Shown here piece by piece: positions 15,721 through 24,345 of a stretch of 34,553 nucleotides of DNA. The notes beneath the pieces are model-generated. The model did no database searches, was not told where the DNA came from, and worked only from the letters and a program-made list of their open reading frames with translations. Within the stretch, counting starts at the first letter, position 1; every line of letters begins with the position of its first letter. The stretch is from Deltaproteobacteria bacterium (GTDB lineage: Bacteria > Desulfobacterota > Binatia > HRBIN30 > JACQVA1): positions 1 through 34,553 of the forward strand of contig JACQVA010000017.1 in the NCBI GenBank assembly GCA_016210005.1, given 5' to 3'. The translations under genes and the position numbers were made by a program.

Positions 15721-16752
15721 TCAATAAGCGTTTTCTCCGTCGCGCAGGTCAAACTTGGCGTCGCTCTCGACGCCGGCCGGCCACCGGCTCGATGCCAGGC
15801 GGCGGCGGTCCTGATCCAGGATTAGGGCGGCTGAGTGTGCGCTGCGCTCAACTAATGCCACGCCCTCGGCTGGCGACATCACCAGCACGGCCGTCGCCAG
15901 ACCGTCGGCTTCCGTGGCAGTGGGGGCTAGGACTGTAACGCTCGCCGCGCCCTGCGCCGGCATCAGGCTGCGCGGGTCGATGATGTGGTGGTAGCGCACG
16001 CCATCCACTTCAAAATACCGCTCGTAGTCGCCTGAGGTCGAGACTGCACCACGTGACAGCTCGACGACGGCCAGCGGCGGGGTGTCTGCCTGCGGGGGGC
16101 GCACCGCGATCCGCCAGGGACGATCGTCGGGGTGTTTTCCGAACACACGGATGTCGCCGCCGATGGCGGCCACGCCGCCTCGCGCGCCGCTTTGCTCCAG
16201 TACTTCGGCCACGCGATCCGCCGTGTATCCCTTGCCGACGCCACCGAGTCCGAGCGCCATACCCGGCTGCGCTAGAGCGATGGTCCGCTGATCCTCACTC
16301 AGCACGAGACCGCGGAGGTCGGTGAGTGGGCGGAGCGCCTCGAGCTCTGCGGCTGACGGCACGCGCGGGTGCTCAGGTATGCCCCAGAGTTTGATGACCG
16401 GCTGCAACAAAGGATTGAAAGCCCCGCCCGAGCGCGTGGCGATTTGTACCGCCGCCCGGGTGACCTCGAAGAGCTCGGGTGCGACACTCACCGGACCGGT
16501 GCCCGCCTGGGCGTTGAGCCGGCTGAGGTCGCTGGTGCTCTTGTAGTTGCTGAGCAGCTGATCGAGCCGGCTGACTTCGGCGAAACCGCTGGCGATGGCC
16601 CGCTCGGCCACGGCTTCATCGTCGATCGCCACCGTCAGCGTTACCACCGTGCCCATGTGCGGCTGGGAGCGCCGTACCACGACCTCGCCCGGGTTACGGG
16701 CGCACGCAGCCATCAGCGAGAGCAGCAGCACCAGCGAGCGCGGAGTGATCAT
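15721..16752 (-). CDS. nosX: ApbE-family FAD:protein FMN transferase (NosX-like)
   Basis: A 343-residue ApbE protein. From ATG 16752 it begins with a short hydrophobic signal ending in Met-Ala-Ala-Cys (Cys17), so it is probably a lipoprotein; the frame is open to 16806 but that start would bury the signal. Family motifs include PHMGTVVTL, YKSTSDLSRLN, GGVGKGYTADRV, AAIGGDIRVFG and YHHIIDPRS. The usual DPRTG is DPRSLMP here. ApbE attaches FMN to a Thr in SGAT motifs, and NosX does this for NosR. The fusion protein in this window carries such a motif, so a dedicated pairing is well supported by context. It is upstream of the cytochrome gene, 163 bases away, and divergent from the NnrS operon. 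Confidence 0.9.
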   Translation of the reverse strand: MITPRSLVLLLSLMAACARNPGEVVVRRSQPHMGTVVTLTVAIDDEAVAERAIASGFAEVSRLDQLLSNYKSTSDLSRLNAQAGTGPVSVAPELFEVTRAAVQIATRSGGAFNPLLQPVIKLWGIPEHPRVPSAAELEALRPLTDLRGLVLSEDQRTIALAQPGMALGLGGVGKGYTADRVAEVLEQSGARGGVAAIGGDIRVFGKHPDDRPWRIAVRPPQADTPPLAVVELSRGAVSTSGDYERYFEVDGVRYHHIIDPRSLMPAQGAASVTVLAPTATEADGLATAVLVMSPAEGVALVERSAHSAALILDQDRRRLASSRWPAGVESDAKFDLRDGENAY

Positions 16753-16921
16753 CGATCGGTCCCACCTCCAAGCGACGATAGCACGTACCGGCGCTCTTGC
16801 CGCCAACCCGGCTGGGCCGCGGCCGGGGTGCTGGCCAGCCCGCGCGCGATGCGCTAAGTCTCTGCGTGGCTGAAGCCGCCCATGGCTCGCGCTTGGGTGA
16901 GTTCGCCATCAGGGTTTGTGA
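16753..16921. promoter_or_regulatory. Divergent intergenic region between nosX and the NnrS operon
   Basis: This 169-base gap must hold promoters for both directions. I looked for a TTGAT-N4-ATCAA type FNR/NNR box and saw none that is convincing. The plus-strand gene has a modest AGGG ribosome site; the minus-strand gene has GGAGG about 12 bases before its ATG. The control protein for this locus cannot be told from the sequence. Confidence 0.35.
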
Positions 16922-18715
16922 ATGCAGATGTCAGATAGTTTTACCGCCAGCACCACGATCGATGAGGTCTTGCACGTCAATGCCGCCCTCAGCCGCATCC
17001 TGAACGCCCGCGGCATCGACACCTGTTGCGGCGGCAGCGCTACCCTCGCCGAAGCCACCGAGATCCGCGGCCTGGGGCTGGCTGAGTTGTTGGCCGAGCT
17101 CAATGCCGCCGCCCCTGCGGCGGCGGTAGCGGAGCAACCACCGGGTGAAGCTCCCGCAGCCGTGCGCAGCTGCACGCCGCCGGTGCCGGAAGAGGCGGCC
17201 TTGGCGGCGACTCCGAGCGGGGTGACTCAGCCCGTGCCGACTCCCAAACCGGCGCAATTCGTCCCCTTCTTCATTGCCAGTCTGCTGATCGCGCTCACCT
17301 TCGGCGCCACGCTCGGCATGTTGACGCTGGCGACAATGACGTTGCCGTGGAGCTTCATCGGCGCCGTGCCGGTCGGTATGGCCAAGATCGCCCACGGCTA
17401 CTCCCAGGTCTTCGGGTTCGCCACGCTGTTCATCATGGGGGTCGCCTACCACATCATGCCGCGGTTTACCGGCAACCCGGTGGCCACTGTTGGCCTGGCC
17501 AAGGCGTCGTTCTGGTTACAAACCGGCGGGGTAGTGCTAATCGCCGCCGGCATGCTTATCGGCGCCCCGGTGGCCGCGCCGGCCAGAGTGCTGGGCTCGC
17601 TGTTGCTGCTGGCGGCGGCGACCGCATTCGGCAGCACCGTACACCGTACGCTCGCTGGTGGCACACCGACGCCGGAACACTTGGAGCGCTACTTGCGGGC
17701 GGGCTGCGTGTGGCTGCTGCTTGCCAGCGCACTCGCCTGTATCACCGCCGCCGGGGTGGAGGTCTTGCAGCCGGCGGTGTGGGAGACCGCGCTATGGGGC
17801 TTTGCTGCCTCGTGGATCTTCGGGATGAGTCTGCGCGTGTTGCCCGTGTTTCTCGGGCTGCCGCCGGCCCCGGGGCGTTACAGCGCCTGGTTGTTCGCGG
17901 GCTACCAAGCGGCGGCGGCGCTGTGGATAACGGTTTCAGTGGCCGAGGCTTGGTATCTGATACCGCTCGCGCGAGCGCTGGCCGGCTCCGTGTTGGGGGT
18001 TGCGGCGGCGACCTTCGTTGCGCTCATCGGTATTTTCGGCCCGCGGCTCGAACGTCGTGGCAGGAGCGAGCAGGGCTACGAGAAGTTCATGGTCAGCGCC
18101 TACGCTTGGCTGCTGGTAGCGCTCTTCTTCGCGCCGGGCTGGAGTGCCGCCGCCGCGCTACGTGGTGGCGCCGCGCCATCGTTGCTCCTCGACTTCGGCC
18201 GCCACGCCTTCACCCTCGGTTTTCTCACGCAGATCATTTTCGGCGTCTCTACCCGTATTATTCCCGTGTTCACCGGTGCTCCATTATGGAATCCGGCTTG
18301 GCACACGACGACGTATTTCTTGCTCAACGCCGCCGTTTTGGCGCGCGGCCTCGAAGTTGCGGTGGAGCTCGCGGGCTGGTCCGAAGCCTGGCCGTACATC
18401 TCGATCAGCGGTCCGCTCGCCGTCGGCGCCTTCGCCGCGTTCAGCGCCAACGTCATGTTGACCGTGCGCTCGCGCCCGCCGGTGGCCGCTGTCAGTGGCG
18501 GCGATCCCGTGGCTGATGCGCTGGTGGTAGACCTGCTCCAGGTACCCGGCGCGCTCGATCTCCTGGTGAGCCGCGGCTTTCGCCCGTTGCAGAACCCGGC
18601 GATGCGGGCCGCGATGGGCCGCACGCTGACGCTACGGCAGGCCTGCCGAATTCATGGCATCGACGTCACCCCGCTAGCAGCCGAACTGCGCCGCCTGGCG
18701 GCACAGCGCTCGTGA
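16922..18715 (+). CDS. NnrS-family membrane protein fused to ScdA_N (DUF542) and DUF1858 domains
   Basis: A 597-residue protein with three parts. Residues 12-62 match ScdA_N/DUF542, including the Cys pair in GIDTCCGG (Cys35, Cys36), known from the RIC/YtfE di-iron repair proteins. Residues about 110-490 are NnrS, a haem/copper membrane protein linked to nitric oxide tolerance, with about twelve hydrophobic segments and His-containing motifs (AHGYSQVFGF, GVAYHIMPRF, GRHAFTLGFLTQI). Residues about 515-595 resemble DUF1858 (LLQVPGALDLLVSRGF and later HGIDVTPLAAEL). NnrS normally stands alone. The second ATG two codons in is an alternative start. It leads a plus-strand group with the FmdE-like and hemerythrin genes, which suggests a nitrosative-stress operon. 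Confidence 0.88.
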   Translation: MQMSDSFTASTTIDEVLHVNAALSRILNARGIDTCCGGSATLAEATEIRGLGLAELLAELNAAAPAAAVAEQPPGEAPAAVRSCTPPVPEEAALAATPSGVTQPVPTPKPAQFVPFFIASLLIALTFGATLGMLTLATMTLPWSFIGAVPVGMAKIAHGYSQVFGFATLFIMGVAYHIMPRFTGNPVATVGLAKASFWLQTGGVVLIAAGMLIGAPVAAPARVLGSLLLLAAATAFGSTVHRTLAGGTPTPEHLERYLRAGCVWLLLASALACITAAGVEVLQPAVWETALWGFAASWIFGMSLRVLPVFLGLPPAPGRYSAWLFAGYQAAAALWITVSVAEAWYLIPLARALAGSVLGVAAATFVALIGIFGPRLERRGRSEQGYEKFMVSAYAWLLVALFFAPGWSAAAALRGGAAPSLLLDFGRHAFTLGFLTQIIFGVSTRIIPVFTGAPLWNPAWHTTTYFLLNAAVLARGLEVAVELAGWSEAWPYISISGPLAVGAFAAFSANVMLTVRSRPPVAAVSGGDPVADALVVDLLQVPGALDLLVSRGFRPLQNPAMRAAMGRTLTLRQACRIHGIDVTPLAAELRRLAAQRS

Positions 18716-18762
18716 GCGTCGCACGCCGTCATCATCACCGCATTCAAGGAGCGAATGGAATC

Positions 18763-19392
18763 ATGGCACACACGGCCCGCGAACATCTCGACCTCAACCT
18801 GCGCACGCCGCCGCCGCCGATCCTCATCCGCGATCCCTTTCTCGAGTTCCTCGGCCTGGTCGCGCCGGCCGAACCGGTGGCGGTCACCTTCGAGGACCTA
18901 GTCAAGGCCGCCGGCCATCTCTGCCCGACGGTGGCCGGCGCTTACCTGCTCATGCGCCACGGCTTGCTGGCGCTTTACGGCGAGCAGCCGGCGGTACGCG
19001 GCGACGTGCGCGTGACCGCTTACGGCGGGCCCACCGATTTCGGCTACGGCCCGATCTCACAGCTCGTGAATCTGGTGATCGGCGCGGCCCCGGAAACCGG
19101 CTTCGGCGGCCTCGGTCCGGGCCGCTTTCGCCGCCGCGGCCTGTTCGTCTTTCGCCCCGATGATCTGCGTCACAACGAGTTCGAGCTCGAGCGGCTCGAT
19201 CGCGGCGAGGCCGTGCACGTCACCTACGAGCCCACCGTCGTCCCCGCGCCCAAGGACCTCGGCGCGGTCATGGGCCCGGCGCTGACCACCGGCGAAGCCG
19301 CCGCGGTCGAGCGCTTCCGCGGCCTTTGGCTCGGACGCGTGGCCGAGATTCTCGAAGCCGACGCGCGCGCCGTCAAAATCACCCGTAAGTAG
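18763..19392 (+). CDS. FmdE-like domain protein
   Basis: A 209-residue protein that resembles the FmdE (formylmethanofuran dehydrogenase subunit E) region, shown by FEDLVKAAGHLCPTVAGAYL near residues 46-65, where His-Leu-Cys-Pro is the conserved metal-binding type motif. No C-terminal zinc ribbon is seen. FmdE domains also occur in many bacteria without methanogenesis, so the name says little about function. ATG 18763 follows AAGGAG by 11 bases; the frame is open back to 18712, overlapping the NnrS stop, but that extension (MSVARRHHHR...) looks non-native. It is 47 bases downstream of the NnrS fusion and 12 bases upstream of the hemerythrin gene, so it is probably co-transcribed with both. 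Its role there is unknown. Confidence 0.75.
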   Translation: MAHTAREHLDLNLRTPPPPILIRDPFLEFLGLVAPAEPVAVTFEDLVKAAGHLCPTVAGAYLLMRHGLLALYGEQPAVRGDVRVTAYGGPTDFGYGPISQLVNLVIGAAPETGFGGLGPGRFRRRGLFVFRPDDLRHNEFELERLDRGEAVHVTYEPTVVPAPKDLGAVMGPALTTGEAAAVERFRGLWLGRVAEILEADARAVKITRK

Positions 19393-19404
19393 CCGCGCCG
19401 CGCC

Positions 19405-19968
19405 ATGATCAACATCGGCGACCCGCCGGCGAGCGATTTCAACGACCCGCTCGGTGTGCTCAGCGACTGTCACCGGCGAGTGGAGCACTTTCTGCAACTT
19501 TTGCTCACGGTGACGCAGCAGGCCCAGGGCGGCGAGCTGGCCCCCGATCAGCGCGCCGCCCTGGAAGCCGGGCTGCGCTACTTCGCCGAAGCCGCTCCCA
19601 AGCATACCAGCGACGAAGAGGACTCGCTCTTTCCGCGCTTGCGGGCCTGCCGGCACCCCGAGGTTCGCGCCGCGCTCGCCGTCGTCGAGTCCTTGCATGC
19701 CGACCACCTCCGCGCTGAACCCGCTCATCAAGTAGTCGACGAACTCGGGCGGCGCTGGCTGGCGGACGGTCGATTGCCGGCCGACTCGGTTCGAACCCTG
19801 AGCGAAACCCTGCGCCAACTCGCGGCTACCTACCAGCGCCACATCGCCATCGAAGACACTGAGCTCTTCCCGCTTGCCCGCCGCGCTCTCGACACCGCTG
19901 CGGTTGCCGAGCTGGGGCAGGAGATGGCGCGCCGTCGCGGTCTTCGCGTCGGTAGCGGGCCGCGCTGA
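19405..19968 (+). CDS. Hemerythrin HHE-domain protein
   Basis: A 187-residue all-helical protein with the hemerythrin-like ligand pattern: CHRRVEHFL near residue 22, APKHTSDEEDSLFPRL near 65-80, SLHADHL near 98 and RHIAIEDTELFPLARRAL near 149. These His and Glu/Asp residues bind a di-iron centre that can bind O2 or NO or act in Fe-S repair. Coupled with the ScdA_N domain two genes upstream (ScdA/YtfE proteins are ScdA_N plus hemerythrin), it may supply the missing half of a split RIC-type protein. I saw no strong ribosome site; the 12-base gap suggests coupling. Confidence 0.88.
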   Translation: MINIGDPPASDFNDPLGVLSDCHRRVEHFLQLLLTVTQQAQGGELAPDQRAALEAGLRYFAEAAPKHTSDEEDSLFPRLRACRHPEVRAALAVVESLHADHLRAEPAHQVVDELGRRWLADGRLPADSVRTLSETLRQLAATYQRHIAIEDTELFPLARRALDTAAVAELGQEMARRRGLRVGSGPR

Positions 19969-20042
19969 GCGGCCCAGCGCAAGCGCTTGACTTCTTCGAG
20001 CGGTTGCTGGGAAACTCCGGCCCGGTGCTTAATTAAGGGCGC

Positions 20043-22730
20043 ATGGGCATTCCGATTCGGGTCTTGCTGATCGATGACTCCGAGGACGATGCGGCCTTGC
20101 TGTTGCACGAGCTCGGCCGCGGCGGGTACGACCCAACCTGGGAGCGAGTGGATACGGCGCCGGCGCTGGCGGCCGCGCTGCAGCATGGGCAGTGGGACCT
20201 GATCACTTGCGACTGGGTCATGCCGCAGTTCAGCGCCCCGGCGGCGTTGGCGTTGATCCGGCAACACGGCTGCGACTTGCCCGTCATCATCGTCTCCGGT
20301 GCGGTCGGCGAGGAGATCGCGGTCAGCGCAATGCGCGCCGGGGCGCACGACTACGTCAGCAAACACAAGCTGGTACGTTTGGTGCCGGCGATCGAGCGCG
20401 AATTGCGCGAGGTCGAAGTGCGGCGCGCCCGCCGGCAGACGGAGCAAGCCTATCGCGCGGTGGTCGAGGAGTCGCTGCAAGGCCTGGCGATCATCCAAGG
20501 CTCGGCGATGGTGTTCGCCAACCCGGCCCTGGCCCGCATCAGCGGCGTCTCCGTGGCGGAGTTGCTGCAAATGCCGGTGGCGCAAATGGCCGAGCGCATC
20601 CACCCCGCGGAGCGCGCAGAGGTGGCGCGGCGCATGGAGCTGCTCTTAGCCGGCGTGCCCATCCCCTCGCGTACCGAGACGCGGATTGCGCGCAAGGACG
20701 GCAGCCTGCGGTGGTTCGAAACCCACACCAGCCGGATCGAGTATCAAGGCAAGCCGGCACTGCAGGTCGCCTTTCTCGACGTCACCGACCGCAAGCGCGC
20801 CGAGGAAGCACTGCAAGTTAGCGAGCGCCACTTCCGCGCGCTCATCGAGGGTGCCCTCGATCTGATCGGCATCCTCAATCCCGACGGCACCGTGCGTTAC
20901 GTCAACCCGGCGCATACGCGGCTGCTCGGCTACTCCGCCGAGGAACTCATCGGCCGCAGGGTCTTCGAGTTGGTGCATCCGGAGGATCGGCAAGCGATTG
21001 TGGACGCCTTTCTGGAAGGCGTCGGTGAAGGCTTCACCAGCCGTTCGGTCGAGTTCCGCTTCCGGCACAAGGACGGTTCCTGGAAATCCTTCGAGGGCGT
21101 AGGCCGCAACCTCATCGCTGATCCGGTGATCGCCGGCGTGCTGGTGAACTCGCGCGACATCACCGAGCGCAAGCAGGCCGAGGCCGACCGCGCGCGCCTG
21201 AGCGCCGCGGTCGAGCAGGCGGCGGAGTTTATCGTCGTTACCGACCCGGACGGAACCATCCGCTACGTCAACCCCGCCGGTGAGCGGCTCAGTGGTTACA
21301 GCCGCGACGAACTGTGCGGCCAAAGCCCCGCCCGCTTCGTCTTCGCACCGATCGAGCCCGAGCTGCGCCAGAACTTGCGCGCCGCTTTGGCCCGCGCCGA
21401 GGTGTGGTCCGGCTGCCACGTGCAACAGCGCAAGGACGGCACGTCGTGTGAGGTCGAGCTGACGATTTCGCCGGTGCGCGACGCCTCCGGGCAGGTAATC
21501 AACTACCTCGCCATCGGACGAGATGTCACCCACGAACGGCAGCTGGAAACGCAGTTGCGCCAGGCCCAGCGGCTGGAGGCGATCGGACGCCTGGCCGGCG
21601 GTGTGGCTCATGACTTCAATAATCAGCTCACAGTGATCATCGGCTCAGCGCAATTCCTGCTCACCGGATTGGCCCCCGACGACCCCGGCCGCCAGCATGT
21701 GGAGCGCATCGCCGAGACCGCCGACCATTCCGCCCGCCTGGTCCGCCAGCTGCTCACCTTCAGCCGGCAGCAGCCGCTGGAGACTCGCCCATTACAGCTC
21801 GGCAATTTGCTCGCCGAGATGGCACCGGTCCTGCGCCTGCTCTTGAGTGAACAGATCTCTCTGCAAGTGAGTACGCTGTCCGAGCTGTGGCCGGTGCAAG
21901 CCGATCGGGTTCAGATCGAGCGCGTCATCATCAATCTGGCGGTCAATGCGCGTGACGCCTTGCGCAGCCGGGCGGAGCCGAGCGCGCATGCGGAAGCGAG
22001 TCCGGATGCAACGATTGTCATCAGCGCCACCAACGTGCAATTCGAGGCCGTACCCCCGGCGCTGAGCGAACATCTGCGCCCCGGCGCCTATGTACTGCTC
22101 GGCGTGCAGGACAACGGACCCGGCATGGAGGCGGCGGTGCGCGAGCGCATCTTCGAGCCTTTTTTCACCACCAAGGATCCAGGTCATGGCACCGGTCTCG
22201 GGCTGGCGACGGTGTTCGGGATCATCACTCAGCACGGTGGCCACATCACTTGTACCAGCGAACTGGGGCGGGGCAGCACCTTTCACATCTACCTACCTCG
22301 CGGCCAAATTGCCGACCTGCCGGCGCCGCAGCCGCATGCCGCCCAGCTGCGGCCTCGCAGCCCCCAGGAGCCGCGCACCGTGCTGATTGCCGAAGACGAA
22401 GACAGTGTCCGCGACGTCGTGCGGCTGGCGCTGGAGGAATCCGGCTACCGCGTCCTGGTTGCCCATGCCGCCGACGATGCCGTGGCGGCCGCTTCCGCCA
22501 ACGGGGTTGCGGTTGACGTGCTGATCACCGACATGGTGATGCCGGGCGGCAGCGGCACCAAGCTCGCCCAGCGGTTGAGCCAGCACCACCCCGGCATGCG
22601 GGTGCTGTTCATTTCGGGCTATCACAATCGGGCCCTCGATCTCTCGGCGCTGCCGGGCGCCCGTTTTCTGCAAAAGCCGTTCGGTTTGGATCAGCTCCTG
22701 CAGGCGGTCGAAGAGCTGCTCGCCGGCTGA
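20043..22730 (+). CDS. Hybrid sensor histidine kinase (REC-PAS-PAS-PAS-HisKA-HATPase-REC)
   Basis: An 895-residue soluble kinase with no membrane segment. An N-terminal receiver domain (1-125, phospho-acceptor Asp57 in TCDWVMP) is followed by three PAS domains (about 140-260, 263-385 and 390-505, each ending in a DVTDRK/DITERK/DVTHER type motif), a HisKA domain with His523 in GGVAHDFNNQLTVI, a HATPase domain (N box INLAVNARDAL, G1 DNGPGM, F box FEPFFTTK, G2 GTGLGLATV) and a C-terminal receiver (Asp830 in DMVMPGG). The class with HDFNN is typical of soluble multi-PAS hybrid kinases. A weak AAGGG precedes the ATG. No DNA-binding response regulator is adjacent, so the output is unknown; PAS sensing of redox or gas state is possible given the neighbours. 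Confidence 0.93.
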   Translation: MGIPIRVLLIDDSEDDAALLLHELGRGGYDPTWERVDTAPALAAALQHGQWDLITCDWVMPQFSAPAALALIRQHGCDLPVIIVSGAVGEEIAVSAMRAGAHDYVSKHKLVRLVPAIERELREVEVRRARRQTEQAYRAVVEESLQGLAIIQGSAMVFANPALARISGVSVAELLQMPVAQMAERIHPAERAEVARRMELLLAGVPIPSRTETRIARKDGSLRWFETHTSRIEYQGKPALQVAFLDVTDRKRAEEALQVSERHFRALIEGALDLIGILNPDGTVRYVNPAHTRLLGYSAEELIGRRVFELVHPEDRQAIVDAFLEGVGEGFTSRSVEFRFRHKDGSWKSFEGVGRNLIADPVIAGVLVNSRDITERKQAEADRARLSAAVEQAAEFIVVTDPDGTIRYVNPAGERLSGYSRDELCGQSPARFVFAPIEPELRQNLRAALARAEVWSGCHVQQRKDGTSCEVELTISPVRDASGQVINYLAIGRDVTHERQLETQLRQAQRLEAIGRLAGGVAHDFNNQLTVIIGSAQFLLTGLAPDDPGRQHVERIAETADHSARLVRQLLTFSRQQPLETRPLQLGNLLAEMAPVLRLLLSEQISLQVSTLSELWPVQADRVQIERVIINLAVNARDALRSRAEPSAHAEASPDATIVISATNVQFEAVPPALSEHLRPGAYVLLGVQDNGPGMEAAVRERIFEPFFTTKDPGHGTGLGLATVFGIITQHGGHITCTSELGRGSTFHIYLPRGQIADLPAPQPHAAQLRPRSPQEPRTVLIAEDEDSVRDVVRLALEESGYRVLVAHAADDAVAAASANGVAVDVLITDMVMPGGSGTKLAQRLSQHHPGMRVLFISGYHNRALDLSALPGARFLQKPFGLDQLLQAVEELLAG

Positions 22731-22873
22731 TCTCGACCCTCGTTGAATAGTCGCGACCATCGACCCGGGCACCCGGCCTGGCGCCGGCGCTCATACGACT
22801 GAAGCCCGGTCTCCAGATGTGACGCCGAGGGCCGGGATGCGACCCCAAAATTCCCGGATGTCAAAGCCCGCTC
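22731..22873. other. Convergent intergenic region
   Basis: This gap separates the ends of the plus-strand kinase and the minus-strand thiolase. It contains several short GC-rich palindromes (for example CCGGG-CA-CCCGG near 22774) but no hairpin with a T-tract that I would call an intrinsic terminator. No gene is seen. Confidence 0.4.
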
Positions 22874-24073
22874 TCAACCCGTCCTCTGTACCGTGGCTAC
22901 CGTGCTGCAGATCGGGCCGCCGATGTTGAGGGTGGCACCGCAGTGGGCGTTGGCAACTTGCAGCGCGGCCGGCGCTGTACCGAGCAGCTGCTGGTGCACC
23001 CACCCGATCATGGCAACACCGGTGGCGCTGATCGGATGCCCCTTGGCGATGAGCCCGCCGGAGGTGTTGATCGGGCATCTGCCGTCACGGCGCGCCCAGC
23101 CCTCCATGAAGTACCTGAGCCCCTTGCCTGACTCGGCGAGGCCGGTGATCTCGACGGCCAACGGCCCCATCACCGAGAAGCAGTCGTGTACCTCTTGCAG
23201 TGACAGGTCCTGCGGCTTCGCGCCGGCCATCTGCATGGCGGCTGCGAAAGCGCGTCCGGCGCCCACCGGCTTGAGCAAGCTCTCGCCCCGCGAGGCCATC
23301 GATAAGCTGTCGGTCGCTTGGCCGAACCCCACCAGTACGGTGGCCGCCGACTTGCCCACCCCCAACCTCGCCAGCCCTTGGTCGTCGCAGACGATGATTC
23401 GAGCCCAGCCATCGGAGATCTGCGAGCACTCGAACAGCTTGAGCGGCAGCGGCGGATCGCTGAAGAGCCGGTGACTGGCCAGCACCGCCTCCTTGGTCAC
23501 AGGTGCTCTGGGTTGGTGCATGTGCGCCAACGGGTTGTGCGAGGCGTTCTCGTAGAACAGCGGCGGGATGCAGGCGAACTCCTCCTCGCTGTAGCCGTAC
23601 GCCTTCATGTAGCTATCCATGATGACCGCAAACGAGTGAGGGAACGTTAGCGGTGGGAACAAGTCCTCCTTGTGCGCGGCAGCGCCGAGCGCCTCGCCGA
23701 CGACCTTGGAGTCGAGCTTGCCTTCGAGCGGGTGCATCTTCTCGACACCGATAGCGAGGGCGATGTGCGCCTGCTCGGCCAAGATGGCGGTGGCGCAGTC
23801 GAGCACTGCGAGGCCGCCCGAGTCACAGGCATTGGCGACCGCCTTGATGCTCTTGCCGGTGTATGCCGGGTCCATGGCGACCAGCCCGGCGATAAGTAGT
23901 TGACTATTCAGCGTCGGCGTCAACAAGCCGGCGATGGCGATGTAATCGATCGCGCGGCGGTCGATGTCGTCGAGGTCCTTCGCCCCCGCGTCGTCAATCA
24001 TCGACTCGATCGGATAGTTGCCGAGATTGCCGAAACGGCTCTGCGCGTAACGGACGAGATAGATCTTCTTCAT
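22874..24073 (-). CDS. Thiolase-family acyl-CoA acetyltransferase
   Basis: A 399-residue thiolase-fold enzyme. The nucleophile is Cys83 in AVANACDSGGLAV; the catalytic His regions are LQEVHDCFSVM and GLIAKGHPISATG, and the C-terminal Cys is in NAHCGATLNIGGP. The sequence is closer to the SCP-x/non-decarboxylating thiolase group (cd00829 type) than to biosynthetic PhaA enzymes. Members cleave or form beta-ketoacyl-CoA, often in sterol, fatty acid or ketoacid breakdown; the substrate cannot be told. The start has GGGAGG a few bases upstream. It stands alone, convergent with the sensor kinase, and no DUF35/OB-fold partner gene is adjacent, though such partners are common. Confidence 0.9.
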   Translation of the reverse strand: MKKIYLVRYAQSRFGNLGNYPIESMIDDAGAKDLDDIDRRAIDYIAIAGLLTPTLNSQLLIAGLVAMDPAYTGKSIKAVANACDSGGLAVLDCATAILAEQAHIALAIGVEKMHPLEGKLDSKVVGEALGAAAHKEDLFPPLTFPHSFAVIMDSYMKAYGYSEEEFACIPPLFYENASHNPLAHMHQPRAPVTKEAVLASHRLFSDPPLPLKLFECSQISDGWARIIVCDDQGLARLGVGKSAATVLVGFGQATDSLSMASRGESLLKPVGAGRAFAAAMQMAGAKPQDLSLQEVHDCFSVMGPLAVEITGLAESGKGLRYFMEGWARRDGRCPINTSGGLIAKGHPISATGVAMIGWVHQQLLGTAPAALQVANAHCGATLNIGGPICSTVATVQRTG

Positions 24074-24168
24074 CGGCGCACCTCCCGCGGGTTCTTCTTG
24101 TGCCCAGCATGCTCGGACACAAGAGCCGGCTCACGGCATGACTGCCCTGATCTCGCCTCGTATTGAGC

Positions 24169-24188
24169 GAGTCACATTTGCGTGACTC
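24169..24188. promoter_or_regulatory. Inverted repeat GAGTCAC-N6-GTGACTC upstream of the thiolase gene
   Basis: A perfect 7-bp inverted repeat separated by ATTTGC lies 96 bases upstream of the thiolase ATG, in a 272-base region without a gene. The spacing suits a dimeric regulator (TetR- or GntR-type sites are common near acyl-CoA genes). No T-tract follows, so a terminator is less likely. The regulator is unknown. Confidence 0.4.
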
Positions 24189-24345
24189 CCCGGCGACCGC
24201 CCCAACGCGACATCCATTAGCGGGCGGCACCATCCCGGCCAGCCTTTCGCAGCAGAGCGCATTTCGCCGGGTGCTGCAACCGGCGTGCGCAGATGGCGGG
24301 CTATTGCTTCATCCGCATTCCCATCGCCGCTGGAATGAATCAAGA

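Noticed and set aside
16753-16921. FNR/NNR-type box expected near nos and nnrS genes
   Set aside because: No TTGAT-N4-ATCAA sequence or close variant was seen in the gap.
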